Source: an uncultured Candidatus Melainabacteria bacterium
GTDB lineage: Bacteria > Cyanobacteriota > Vampirovibrionia > Gastranaerophilales > Gastranaerophilaceae
DNA: 64,000 nt
Direction: 5' to 3'
Assembly: GCA_934718135.1 (NCBI GenBank)
Contig: CAKUZW010000005.1
Location: 74,795-138,794 of the forward strand
The notes below the pieces were generated by a model. The model was not told the origin of the DNA and ran no database searches. It saw only the letters and a program-made list of their open reading frames with translations. The translations under genes and the position numbers were made by a program. Of this stretch, positions 17,488 to 26,400 are shown piece by piece. Position 1 is the first letter of the stretch. Each line of letters starts with the position of its first letter.

Positions 17488-18153
17488 TTATTCCATAACA
17501 AACTTTGTTAGAGAATGAATATATTTTCCTATTAAAATAAGAACAAAACTTCCAACAAAATCATAAAGTATTTTCAATCCGCTTTGGGCTGAAATCCAAC
17601 CTTCAATAAACGTTGACCCATCGTGTTTGATTAGTGCAATAATTATCATATAAAAAATTCCACAAATATGGATAGTCAAAACCCCTGACAATGCTGCTAA
17701 AAACATATTTTTAAATGAGTAAGTTTTTTTCAAAGCATTTCCTGCAATCAAAACGGCAGGAATATAAGCTAAAATATAACCAAAGCTATATTCTGTTACG
17801 TATCTTATTCCGCCCCCTAATGCAAATACAGGAGCAAAGAAAAGCCCGCCTAAAATATATAAAACAACACTTGTTAATGCCATTCTTCTTCCCAAAACAG
17901 AACAAATAAACATCACGATAGGAATTTGCGGGATTATACTGAAACATGTTATAAAATCTTCTGAAGTTAAATTTTTATTAGTGAAAAAATCTAACGGTAA
18001 AAAATAATGTTTGATATTGATATTTACAAAAGTCGCCCCAACAAGCAAAAGTGTACAAAACAAAATCACAACCAAATTCAGCATAGGAATTTTAATTCTT
18101 TGCTGTCTTTTGTCTATTCTTTTCATTTTTGGAATTAAAACTTCTTGTGTCAT
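17488..18153 (-). CDS. bioY: BioY-type biotin transporter S component
   Basis: A 221-residue membrane protein with about six hydrophobic helices. The block GGGIRYVTEYSFGYILAYI is the BioY signature corresponding to the biotin-binding region of this ECF-type substrate-binding subunit. It may work alone or with a shared ECF module encoded elsewhere. Its start overlaps the rimI stop by four bases, showing coupling. bioB at 28028-28966 and the biotinylated accB product fit a biotin requirement. Confidence 0.85.
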   Translation of the reverse strand: MTQEVLIPKMKRIDKRQQRIKIPMLNLVVILFCTLLLVGATFVNINIKHYFLPLDFFTNKNLTSEDFITCFSIIPQIPIVMFICSVLGRRMALTSVVLYILGGLFFAPVFALGGGIRYVTEYSFGYILAYIPAVLIAGNALKKTYSFKNMFLAALSGVLTIHICGIFYMIIIALIKHDGSTFIEGWISAQSGLKILYDFVGSFVLILIGKYIHSLTKFVME

Positions 18154-18683
18154 TTGATTATAATTTTACCTTCCAATTCACTTGCGATTTTGTCATAATT
18201 TAATTTGAATTCGTCAAAGAAAATATTTTTTGTCCACATAATGAGTGCATCTTCGTTGTTGTCTTGATAGTAGCCTTTTCTTGTTCCAAAGGAGCTAAAA
18301 CCATATTTTGTGTACAAATTTATTGCTGGAATATTGCTAACTCTGACTTCTAGCGTGATATATTTAATTTTTTCTAAATAGCAATCGTCAATAATCCTTT
18401 TTAATAACGCCTCACCATATTTTCGTCTTCTAAAATCCGAAGAAATGGCAATATTTGTAATATGTGCCTCGTCCAAAATATGCCAACACCCTGCATATCC
18501 AACTAAAGTTCCATCCTTTGTAAAAACAGAATAGTATCTTGCAAGTTCATTACTTAATTCGTTTAAGAAAGACTCTTTTGACCAATGATGATCCCCATAA
18601 GCCCTCTCTTCAATTGCAATAATTCCGTCAACATCATCAGGACTCATTCTTCTTATTGTGATTGTTTCCAACTCAGATTGCAT
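18150..18683 (-). CDS. rimI: RimI-like ribosomal protein alanine N-acetyltransferase (GNAT)
   Basis: A 177-residue GNAT acetyltransferase. The N-terminus ITIRRMSPDDVDGIIAIEERAY, the acetyl-CoA loop SSDFRRRKYGEALLKRII and IPAINLYTKYGFSSFGTRKGYY are typical of RimI, which acetylates the N-terminus of ribosomal protein S18. Another protein substrate is possible. The ATG has no Shine-Dalgarno; TGC-TAACAT lies six bases upstream. It is followed by bioY. Confidence 0.85.
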   Translation of the reverse strand: MQSELETITIRRMSPDDVDGIIAIEERAYGDHHWSKESFLNELSNELARYYSVFTKDGTLVGYAGCWHILDEAHITNIAISSDFRRRKYGEALLKRIIDDCYLEKIKYITLEVRVSNIPAINLYTKYGFSSFGTRKGYYQDNNEDALIMWTKNIFFDEFKLNYDKIASELEGKIIIK

Positions 18684-18740
18684 AACTTTATGTTAGCACG
18701 AGAAATTAATAAAGTCTATGTTCTTATAAACATCCCAAAA

Positions 18741-19700
18741 CTATTTATTCCATGATTTTTTTAGTTTTAGAACTTGTTTAATGACATTTTTCTTGTCTCT
18801 TACTTTTACATATTTTTTCTTCTGTGGATTGATTATACAAAATCCGCTATTACAGTTTGTATATAACCATTTCTTTATACACATTCCATTTTCTTTTTCG
18901 CAAGTTACTTCCGGAAGTTTGGCTTTATCTTTTGAATTGTCAATCAAATCAGGGATAAGAACAAATTTATCGTCAAGTTGATCTTGATTGTTTTTGAATT
19001 CTTGTTCTAAAAATTCTTTATTTGCAAGTGTATTTTCTTTCTCCTGTTTTACCCAATAAACAATATTTTTATTTGATGTCAGGAAGTTAAAATATTCATC
19101 GTGTTCTTTGGTGTCATCATAAACTTCTTGAGGGATATCAAGTTCTAAAGTTGACAGGAATGAATAAGTCGGAATAGATACTTCGACTTTTTGTTTTTCT
19201 TTTGGTAGAAGTGTCAAAAATACAATACCCGCAGTCAAAATAAAAGATGCTGTCAGTGCAATCCACCATTTTACCCAACTTTGTTGACATTTGTGGAAAT
19301 CAGCTTCGTTTTTATAGATAACTTCTTCCCAAGCCCACTGATTACCTTTAATTCCTGCCCATAATGCAATAACAAATGCCGCAATAAATCCGTAAGGAAT
19401 AAATAATAATACCGGAATAGAAAGGAGTTCCCATTTTTTATATTTTAATCCCCAAATCCAATTGAATAAAAACGCTCCCCAATTGAATTTGTTTGCAATT
19501 GAATCAGGAACATCTTCTCCTGTACCTGAACTGTTTTCAGGTTTTATGATTGTTACTTTTTGCTTTTCTTTCTTTTTGATAGTAATTTTATCGAAAAATT
19601 CATCAATCGTTATTTCATTTTGCTCTTCTTGATTTTCTATTTCGTTGAAATTAAAAAGCTTTTCGTCATCATTATTCGGCGTATTATCCATATTTTCCAT
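18741..19700 (-). CDS. DUF2628-like membrane protein
   Basis: A 319-residue protein. After an acidic N-terminus (about 1-60), the segment FNWGAFLFNWIWGLKYKKW opens a DUF2628-type membrane domain with three hydrophobic stretches (about 80-110 and 150-170). A long extracytoplasmic C-terminal region follows with a Cys pattern (TCEKENGMCIKKW...CNSGFC) that could form disulfides. The role is unknown. Similar 'FNWGAFLFGWIW' proteins are usually small; the exported tail is an addition. Confidence 0.65.
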   Translation of the reverse strand: MENMDNTPNNDDEKLFNFNEIENQEEQNEITIDEFFDKITIKKKEKQKVTIIKPENSSGTGEDVPDSIANKFNWGAFLFNWIWGLKYKKWELLSIPVLLFIPYGFIAAFVIALWAGIKGNQWAWEEVIYKNEADFHKCQQSWVKWWIALTASFILTAGIVFLTLLPKEKQKVEVSIPTYSFLSTLELDIPQEVYDDTKEHDEYFNFLTSNKNIVYWVKQEKENTLANKEFLEQEFKNNQDQLDDKFVLIPDLIDNSKDKAKLPEVTCEKENGMCIKKWLYTNCNSGFCIINPQKKKYVKVRDKKNVIKQVLKLKKSWNK

Positions 19701-19823
19701 ATTTTCCCCTTAAAATACTTGATTATATACAAGTATAATATATTTTAGGTCGGATGTAAACTTTTTAAAGTTTTGTATGTATTTAGAGTTGATTTTTTGT
19801 TATACCCGTGTTAGGATACTTTT

Positions 19824-19973
19824 CGTAGGATTATTATTTTTCAAATGTTATTATTCTTATTACGACGTAGCAGATATAGTATTTTTGAGGCTTGTTAGCA
19901 GGACAAGATACTTTGTTATTGTCGTAAATCTTTCGAAAGCAGGGCCTCATCGCAAATAAGGTTCTGTTTTTTT
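19824..19973 (+). ncRNA. Candidate structured small RNA, 6S-like architecture
   Basis: A promoter TTGATT-17-TAGGAT (19789-19817) is followed by about 150 nt without an ORF that can fold into one long interrupted hairpin: TTACGAC (19860-19866) pairs with GTCGTAA (19921-19927), AGTATTTT with AAGATACT, and CTTGT with ACAAG at the tip. It ends in an independent terminator hairpin. A long rod with internal bulges recalls 6S RNA, but no conserved motif proves it. Confidence 0.5.
19940..19973 (+). terminator. Terminator of the candidate small RNA
   Basis: CAGGGCCT (19940-19947) pairs with AGGTTCTG (19959-19966), including two G-U pairs, around an 11-nt loop, and is followed by seven T. Confidence 0.75.
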
Positions 19974-20054
19974 GTTACAAATGGTAAATAATAATTGTAA
20001 AAATAGCAATTAATAATTTGTTAGATAGTTAAAAAAGAGGTGAAGGTTAGAATT

Positions 20055-20141
20055 ATGAAACATAAAAATATCCGACGAAACTCAATAGTGAAAGCGAATG
20101 CTCCAATCGTGAAATTAATGAATTTAATTTGGGGCTTGTAA
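20055..20141 (+). CDS. Possible 28-residue leader peptide
   Basis: An ATG frame of 28 codons (MKHKNIRRNSIVK... ending LIWGL) is preceded by AAAGAGGTGAAGG. It sits 63 bases before the 440-residue gene, and a hairpin (CAGAAAA/TTTTCTG, about 20158-20190) lies between. It could be a real small protein, a translation-coupled leader or chance. Confidence 0.3.
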   Translation: MKHKNIRRNSIVKANAPIVKLMNLIWGL

Positions 20142-20204
20142 TACACAAGTTGAGGCAGAAAAGCACGTTTTGTCCTGTTTTTCTGTATAGAGGAAAAATA
20201 TAAA

Positions 20205-21527
20205 ATGATACCAAAAATAACAACAAGTACAGTATACTCCACACTAGGAAATAATAGCTCATTAGTCCCATTAGCAATCAAAGATATTGCAAACAGTTGC
20301 GGTTTAACCGCTGCTTCATATATGTCAGGGGATGATGCAGAGGGAAAAGATAGATTTATAGATGAATTTGGAACTCAGGCAATTTGGCTTTGGGGAATTC
20401 CTGCTTATAAAAAAGTGCTGGATGTTGCATTGTTTAAACCTGCAAAATTAGACCCTGAAGTAGATGCAAGAATTCTTAAAGATGCAAATATTTTAAAACT
20501 TGCAAAAAAATATGCCCCAAATGACAAAATTAAAAATAGCTTGAAGGCTGTTGCTGAACATCAAACTAAATTTAAAGCTCTTACAGTTGCGAAGTTTGCG
20601 GCTTCTACAATTTTGACTGCCGGAACTTATTTAGGTTTGACTAAATTTAGACACAACTATACTGAGGAAAAAATTAAAAAAGATTTCTTTGAAAAACAAA
20701 AAGCTAAACAAAATAATAAAAATAAAGATGCGAATATTCCGTTCTCATCAGCATTTTCTAACGTTCACAATTTAACAAATAAAAATGTATCATTTACAGG
20801 CGGAGTTCAAGATTTTATTTTTGACCCTGTTAAAAACTTAATGCTTGTAGACGGTGCTATCACCGGAGAGAGATTGACACATGCGAAAAACCCTCAAGAT
20901 TTTCTAGGATACACAATTAAAGAAGGTTTTTTCTGGGCATTTATGTATTTTGCAGGCCCTGCATTAGCTAAAGCTCTTGAAAAACATGCAGATAAAAAAG
21001 GAAAATCAATTGACCTTGATTCAAGAGTAATTTTTGGTGATGATTTGCCGAAAGCATTTCAAAATAAAAATAATTATCTTGTTAATCAAATTAAAGAATT
21101 TAGAAAAGCTGCCACTGACGATGCAAAACTTTATGAATTTGCAGTAAATCCGAAAGAAAACAATTTAATCATTAAATTGGCAAAAGATTCTGATGTAATT
21201 CAAATGTTAAAAGAAGATAAATTATTCTTTGCGAAAAAGACAAACAAAGTTGATACAAGAAAATATATCGACTTGAATGAATTGAGAGGCGTTTGTGATA
21301 AAGTTGAAAAATTATTCAATCAATATCAAAAATCTTCTCTATCTTTGAATGACTTTTTGAATTCGGTAAAAAGCTTGAAAAAAGCATCAATTATCAAAAA
21401 TATCGGAGCTTGTATCGGAGCATTAGGTATTGTCGCTCCTGCAATTATGCTTGGACTAAGAAAACTTAATCCAGATTATCAAGTAAGAGCCGATATTGAG
21501 AAAAAACTTGCTGCCCAAGCGGCTTAA
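20205..21527 (+). CDS. Lineage-type hypothetical protein
   Basis: A 440-residue protein of unknown function. It has several hydrophobic stretches (about 125-145, 245-262 and 408-428) separated by Lys/Asn-rich segments, and an internal NVSFTGG motif (about 197-203) like the F(T)G motifs near the N-termini of the proteins at 2036 and 42657. There is no signal peptide. It is probably a membrane-associated lineage-specific protein. GAGG lies before the ATG. It is the only gene between the ncRNA candidate and perR. Confidence 0.65.
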   Translation: MIPKITTSTVYSTLGNNSSLVPLAIKDIANSCGLTAASYMSGDDAEGKDRFIDEFGTQAIWLWGIPAYKKVLDVALFKPAKLDPEVDARILKDANILKLAKKYAPNDKIKNSLKAVAEHQTKFKALTVAKFAASTILTAGTYLGLTKFRHNYTEEKIKKDFFEKQKAKQNNKNKDANIPFSSAFSNVHNLTNKNVSFTGGVQDFIFDPVKNLMLVDGAITGERLTHAKNPQDFLGYTIKEGFFWAFMYFAGPALAKALEKHADKKGKSIDLDSRVIFGDDLPKAFQNKNNYLVNQIKEFRKAATDDAKLYEFAVNPKENNLIIKLAKDSDVIQMLKEDKLFFAKKTNKVDTRKYIDLNELRGVCDKVEKLFNQYQKSSLSLNDFLNSVKSLKKASIIKNIGACIGALGIVAPAIMLGLRKLNPDYQVRADIEKKLAAQAA

Positions 21528-21567
21528 CCCATAAAAACCTTGACAAAACCAAGAAATATAGATAAAA

Positions 21568-21582
21568 TGATAATAGTTATCA
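21568..21582 (+). promoter_or_regulatory. PerR/Fur box upstream of perR
   Basis: TGATAAT-A-GTTATCA is a 7-1-7 inverted repeat, close to the consensus PerR/Fur operator, 15 bases before the regulator's start codon. It implies autoregulation of the perR-rubredoxin operon. Confidence 0.82.
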
Positions 21583-21597
21583 ATTTGAGTTAGGCAA

Positions 21598-21987
21598 ATG
21601 AATTATTCAAAACAAAGAGAAATTATCTTGGATACATTATCAAAAAATGCAATCCATCCAACTGCAGAAGCGTTGTTGGAATTCTTAAAGTCTGATAATT
21701 CAAATGTCGGGATGACGACTCTTTACCGAAATTTAAATCAATTGGCAGAAGCCGGTTTGATAAAAAAAATTGATGGTTTGGAGCCATCTGCTCACTTTGA
21801 TCACAACACTTTTGAACATTATCATTTTATATGCGAAGAATGCAAAAAAGTGTATGATATCCCGTCAAGTGTAGCACCTGACTTGGTTCAGAATACAACA
21901 AAAGCTACGGGATTTGATATAACAAGCCATGATATAGTTTTTCATGGAATATGTAGTGAATGTAAAAAGAGAAAGGAAACCAATTAA
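21598..21987 (+). CDS. perR: PerR-type Fur family peroxide regulator
   Basis: A 129-residue Fur-family repressor. The HTH is MTTLYRNLNQLAEAGLI. The metal ligands line up with PerR: His in HPTAEAL, Asp in SAHFDHN, then H-Y-H-F-I-C-E-E-C-K-K-V-Y-D. The first zinc Cys pair is CEEC and the second CSEC near the end. In PerR the Asp of this set allows Fe-dependent peroxide sensing. A near-perfect PerR box lies upstream and rubredoxin follows by two bases, supporting an oxidative-stress role. Confidence 0.88.
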   Translation: MNYSKQREIILDTLSKNAIHPTAEALLEFLKSDNSNVGMTTLYRNLNQLAEAGLIKKIDGLEPSAHFDHNTFEHYHFICEECKKVYDIPSSVAPDLVQNTTKATGFDITSHDIVFHGICSECKKRKETN

Positions 21988-21989
21988 TT

Positions 21990-22130
21990 ATGGAAAAATG
22001 GGTATGTACAGTATGTGGTTATGTTTATGATCCGGCAGAAAACGATAATGTAAAATTTGAAGATTTACCGGATGATTATGTTTGTCCGCTTTGCGGAGTT
22101 GGTAAAGACCAATTTGAAAAAGAAGCTTAA
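21990..22130 (+). CDS. Rubredoxin
   Basis: A 46-residue rubredoxin with the two iron-binding knuckles CTVCG and CPLCG and the usual YVYDPAE between them. It carries electrons, probably to peroxide- or superoxide-reducing enzymes. The gene begins two bases after perR and ends at a terminator, so both form one operon under the PerR box. AAAGGA precedes the start. Confidence 0.95.
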   Translation: MEKWVCTVCGYVYDPAENDNVKFEDLPDDYVCPLCGVGKDQFEKEA

Positions 22131-22144
22131 TATATAATAAAAAG

Positions 22145-22178
22145 AAGGCAGGTTAAAACTCAATAACCTGCCTTTTAA
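22145..22178. terminator. Bidirectional terminator after rubredoxin and prepilin 2
   Basis: The perfect stem AAGGCAGGTTA/TAACCTGCCTT has T-rich ends on both strands and separates the rubredoxin gene from the convergent prepilin gene. Confidence 0.85.
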
Positions 22179-22179
22179 T

Positions 22180-22899
22180 TTATTTAAATTCCTTCACTAC
22201 CGATTTGAAATAATCCGAATTATCTTTTGCATATTTGGCACAAGCAATTCCATTAAATTCCTCAGAAGAATTTTTGTCGCAAAATTTAGTCATATCAGTA
22301 TAATCTGTCCCAATATCTCCCATTACTTTTAGCTCTTCATCTACAAATTGAAAAGTAAACAAATCATACCCCCAACGATTTGGAGGATTACTTACTCCAT
22401 TCAAATCAACAGATATATAAATTCTTCCATTATGGTAATTTTCAAATAATAGCAATGTTCCATCTTGCAATGCAATTTGTCCATCATCAAAAAATATTGT
22501 TGATGCAGGTTTATTTGCAAATGTTTTATATGCTTTGGGATTATTTCCTCTAGTGTAATAGCAAGGAGCTGTTGTATTATATCCGATGCCGCAATCTGTT
22601 GGAGCTTGTAAATATTTCATAAATGTTTTATAAAACCCAATAACATCATAAGTGGTTGGATCCATAGATACATCATCTTCTTGCATAAGTTTAAACGCTT
22701 GTTGAACAGTTGAATACGATTTTAAAAACTGTGATCTAAGCCTTTGAGCCTTGTAGTTGTTTATAAGCCCAGGGATTGTCATCGCCGCCACGACACCAAT
22801 AATGCCAAGGGTGATGAGAACCTCTGCCAAAGTGAAAGCCGTCATTCTGCTCGTGCTGTTCGGAATGACATTGGTGTGATTTGTATTGTTATTTTTCAT
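22180..22899 (-). CDS. Prepilin-type protein with short leader
   Basis: A 239-residue prepilin-like protein. The leader is about 21 residues (...NSTSRMTA) and the mature part starts FTLAEVLITLGIIGVVAAMT, with Ala at -1 and Glu at +5. The mature part (about 218 residues) shares with the other three copies the order SYSTVQQAFKLMQ, DDGQIALQDGTLL, DLNG...PNRWGYD and the closing SDYFKSVVKEFK. Within the leader a 29-bp palindrome (22841-22869) encodes VIPNSTSRMT. It is divergent from a ribbon-helix-helix gene. Confidence 0.88.
   Translation of the reverse strand: MKNNNTNHTNVIPNSTSRMTAFTLAEVLITLGIIGVVAAMTIPGLINNYKAQRLRSQFLKSYSTVQQAFKLMQEDDVSMDPTTYDVIGFYKTFMKYLQAPTDCGIGYNTTAPCYYTRGNNPKAYKTFANKPASTIFFDDGQIALQDGTLLLFENYHNGRIYISVDLNGVSNPPNRWGYDLFTFQFVDEELKVMGDIGTDYTDMTKFCDKNSSEEFNGIACAKYAKDNSDYFKSVVKEFK
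22841..22869 (-). repeat. 29-bp palindromic element in prepilin leader
   Basis: GTCATTC and GAATGAC border an imperfect palindrome with CTCGTGCTGTTC in the centre. The same centre occurs in the repeat at 39792-39834. Confidence 0.65.
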
Positions 22900-22902
22900 G
22901 CG

Positions 22903-23021
22903 ATATTCCTTTCTTATTTGTTGCTACTAAATGGTGGTTCGGGGGCGAAGCCCCTGATGACTCGAGCCATTTAATCATTCGTGTTTTTCTTTTTTCTTCG
23001 AAACAAAAAAGAAAAAGTGTG
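22903..23021 (-). repeat. Shared 5' module of prepilin genes, copy 1
   Basis: Read on the minus strand, this holds a long A/T hairpin (TTTTTC...GAAAAA), then AACACGAATGATTAAATGG, CTCGAGTCATCAGGGGC with a GGGGC/GCCCC hairpin, and CATTTAGTAGCAACAAATAAGAAAGGAAT, given here in parts (CATTTAGTAG and AAGAAAGGAAT), just before the start codon. The same order is found at 34537-34672 and in a shortened form at 39849-39880. Confidence 0.75.
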
Positions 23022-23046
23022 AACAAAAGAATTTGGTTATTTACAT

Positions 23047-23077
23047 AATTTGTTAGGGATTACTACGTCACTCTGTG
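23047..23077 (-). repeat. Fragment of the 243-bp repeat family
   Basis: About 31 bases (AATTTGTTAGGG... to ...CACTCTGTG) match the interior of the 243-bp repeat, in the same orientation as copy 1. The flanks are degenerate; the rest of the element is missing. Confidence 0.6.
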
Positions 23078-23255
23078 TAGATTTTTGCACTCCTTGTACA
23101 ATATTGTGCTTCGTTATGACCTTATTCCCTTTACAAAAAATTATAAATTAATGCACTATATTAATCAAGTGTAAAATACACTGCAAAATATAATACATTA
23201 ATGATGTATTTTTTATCGCATAAAAATATGGCAAACTAAACATAGTGAGGTCATT

Positions 23256-23426
23256 ATGTTTAAAGTTGAAAAACCTGAAATGATTAATAAAACTTTCCGA
23301 TTACCTTTGGATTTGATTGAAAGACTTTCTATCGTTGCCCAAAATCAAGGAGTTTCTTTGAATAATCTTGTTAAGCAATGTTGTGAATATGCTTTAAGTC
23401 ATTTGGATACGGAAGATGAAGAATAA
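23256..23426 (+). CDS. Small ribbon-helix-helix DNA-binding protein
   Basis: A 56-residue protein with an Arc/MetJ-like ribbon-helix-helix pattern: the beta strand NKTFRLPLDLIERLSIVAQ followed by GVSLNNLVKQCCEYAL and an acidic tail. Proteins of this size and motif bind DNA as dimers, as repressors or antitoxins; no toxin is adjacent. It is divergent from the second prepilin gene and convergent with the 1040-residue gene (two bases apart). GTGAGG lies before the ATG. Confidence 0.75.
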   Translation: MFKVEKPEMINKTFRLPLDLIERLSIVAQNQGVSLNNLVKQCCEYALSHLDTEDEE

Positions 23427-23428
23427 TT

Positions 23429-26400
23429 TTAACCTTTTGAAGATGCTGATACTGCTTGAACTTTCTTCTTTTTCTTTTTGGATTCAATAATGCTATCCAT
23501 ATTAAATCTTGAAAGTTTTCTGTCGGCTTTGTCATCTGTTGTAACATTAGATTTTATATTTGCACTTGTTGTAGCGGCTGCACCAAGTAGTGTAGCATCG
23601 TCCGTAAATTCACCTGATTGAGTATTGTTTTCAATCACTGCGATTTCTAATTCTGTTTCTTTTTCAATATTATCGGTATCAATAATTTCATCTTCTTCTG
23701 GAGTATCGTTTTCTTCTGTAGAAGTTGTTTCCGGAGTAGATGTTTCGTCTGTTGTAGCTGTTGTGGTTTCATCAACCGGTGCCGGTTCTTCTGTGTTTTG
23801 AGTTGAGTTTGTAGAAGTTTCAGTTTCTGTTGTAGTTGTTTCAGATGTTGGTGTTGTTTTTGGTTCTTGGGTTTGTGCTGTAGAAATATTAATTGGGGTA
23901 GCTTGTGCTTCTGGAGTTGAATAAGTTTCAGCGATTGTTTGTGTTGATGAAGTTGCAGGGGTAGAGTCTGGCACTTCTACAATCGGTGTTGAAATTACAG
24001 GAGTAGAATTTGTTTTTGCGTTAGTGTTTGAAGGTGTAGTTGGAGTTTTTACATCTTCTTGCGGTTTCTTTTCTTCTGTTTTAGGTGTTTGGGTTGGAGT
24101 TGTTTTTACACTTTGTTGAGTGTTTTCTTTTTTTACATCATTAAGCGGATTGCTCAAATTAGTTGGTCCTTGAGGCAATTTAGTTACATCTTTCATTGTC
24201 TCAAAGCTAATATCTCTAGTTTTAGATGTTGCAAGTTTTGGTGTATCTTGAGGTTGTTGTGCAGGTTGAGAAGGTGCAAAATCAGCAGCATTTACTCCTT
24301 GAATTGATTCAAGTTTGTTGAGGTTATTATTTAAAATTCTCAAGGTTTTATTATTTGCATCAGATTCTTTTTGAGAATTTTTAATTATATTTCCTTGTTC
24401 TTTGATATCTTTTGATGCTTCTACACTTGAAACAATACCAACTGTACCTGCTGTCAAAGCTCCAGGCCCTGTAACAAGTTGAGCTGTTGCGATTGCAATC
24501 CATTGTTTCGCAACTGCACACATAGCTTGTCCCATAGAAACTGTTACCGGATTGAAACTTGCAAGCATACTAAGTCCGGTATTTAGCATTGGGATTGCAA
24601 TTGACATGTTGTAAGCTCCCATTGTAGTTGTTAAGGTTCCACAATAGGTTGTACTTACTGAAACAAGTTGGTTATTTTGATTTTGTTCATTTAAATTATT
24701 TTTTTGTTGGTTTAAAGTTTTTGTAGTTTTTTGATTTGAATTGATTAGATTTTGTCCTATTGCAAGAGGTTTTTTCATTGATGAAATCAAAGCATTGTCT
24801 AAAGCTGTAACAGTGTTTAGTTCGTTTGAAATATTTTGGATTTGTTCAAATTTCGGGTTTTGTGGTTGTTGTTGCTCTTCTCCTTGTTGTTCAATTTCAG
24901 GTGTTGTATCGTTATTTTCTGTTTGAGTATTTACATTGTTGTTATTTTGATTTTGATTTAGAACAATCGGTTTTGGTTGAGTGTTGTTTTGAACAGACTG
25001 AGCTTCTTGCTCTGCCATCAAGTTGTCTATTTGAGCAAGGTAAGTTTCTGATGTTTGAATGTAATCATTATGTTGTTTTTCAACATTATTGATTTGTTTT
25101 TGTAATCTTTGAAGATTTTTTTCTGTTGCTGCTAAATCTTTTTGAAGTTTTACTTTTGTTTCATTTGTTTTATCTTGTTTGCCTATTAAATCTGCAGTCG
25201 AAATAGCAGAAACCGCTGTTGCTGCAAGTGCTGCTGCAGGAGTTCCGCTCATAGGGAATACGAAATAGTTTGTATTTTTGCCTTCTTTTTCTTTTTTATT
25301 AGTATTTTTATTTAAATTATTTGTGTTATTTGTTTCATTTGTTGTCGGAGCATTAGTTGTATTTGTAGTTTGGGTATTTTGACTTTGTGGAGCAACTTTA
25401 TTTTCATCTTGATTTGTTGTTTGAGTTGATTGGTTATTGTTTTCTTTATCAGTGTTTTTATTGATATCTGTATATGCAGTTGCAAAGTTTTTCAAGTCAA
25501 CGGTTTCCGTAGTGTTAAGTTCGGTTAATTGAGCATTAGAAAGGATAGACAAATCATTTCCTGTTCTGATTGCAAGTTCTTGAATATAAGTGCTTGAAGA
25601 ACCAAATATAGTATTACTCAACAACCCTGAATCTCCTGATAAAATCATATTATTCAGAATGTGAGTTTGTTGCATTTGGTGATAATTTTTATTGTATTTT
25701 GATAATTCACGTCCTGATTGAACTGTTTCATCTGCAATTACTAAATCTTCTGTAGCTTTAGTTTCTAAGAGGTTCATTGATTTTAGCAATTCATCCAATT
25801 CGTTATTATCAAAAGAAGTATTTTTGTTAGTTTCGTTTCCAAGTGTTTTACTTAATTCTTCATATCTTGAACGTTCAGCTTCTGATAATGTTCCGCTTTT
25901 AGCTTTTTGGTCAAGTTTTTTCCATTCGTTTGTTAATTTTGTAATTTCTGATATTGAATTTTTTAAAGCCTTTTCTTTTTCATTTTTTAATTGAATAGCT
26001 TTTTCTTTGTTTTGGTTATATTCTTCAACTGTTTGTTGAATATCTTCTTGGGCTTTTTCAGATTTTGCAATATTTTCTTTTGCTTTTTTTTGTAGGCTAT
26101 TAATGTCAAAATCACCTGACAATTCTTCTGTTGAAGCGTTGTCATCATTTTCGCCAGTTGAAGTAACTACTTCATAAGATGTAATATCGGATTCTTGTTG
26201 AGCATGAGCCCAAAGAAGAACATCTTGCGGAATTTTTACTCCATTATTTTCCATTTGGATGATTTCTTCATAAGAATAACCTGCCCATTGAGGGTTTTGG
26301 ATTGGGCAACCGACAGTGCCTTTTAAATATGCAGAATTAAATGCTGTGTTTAATTCTGATTTGTACCAGTTTGCAGCACTTTCTAAATAGTATTCATCAG

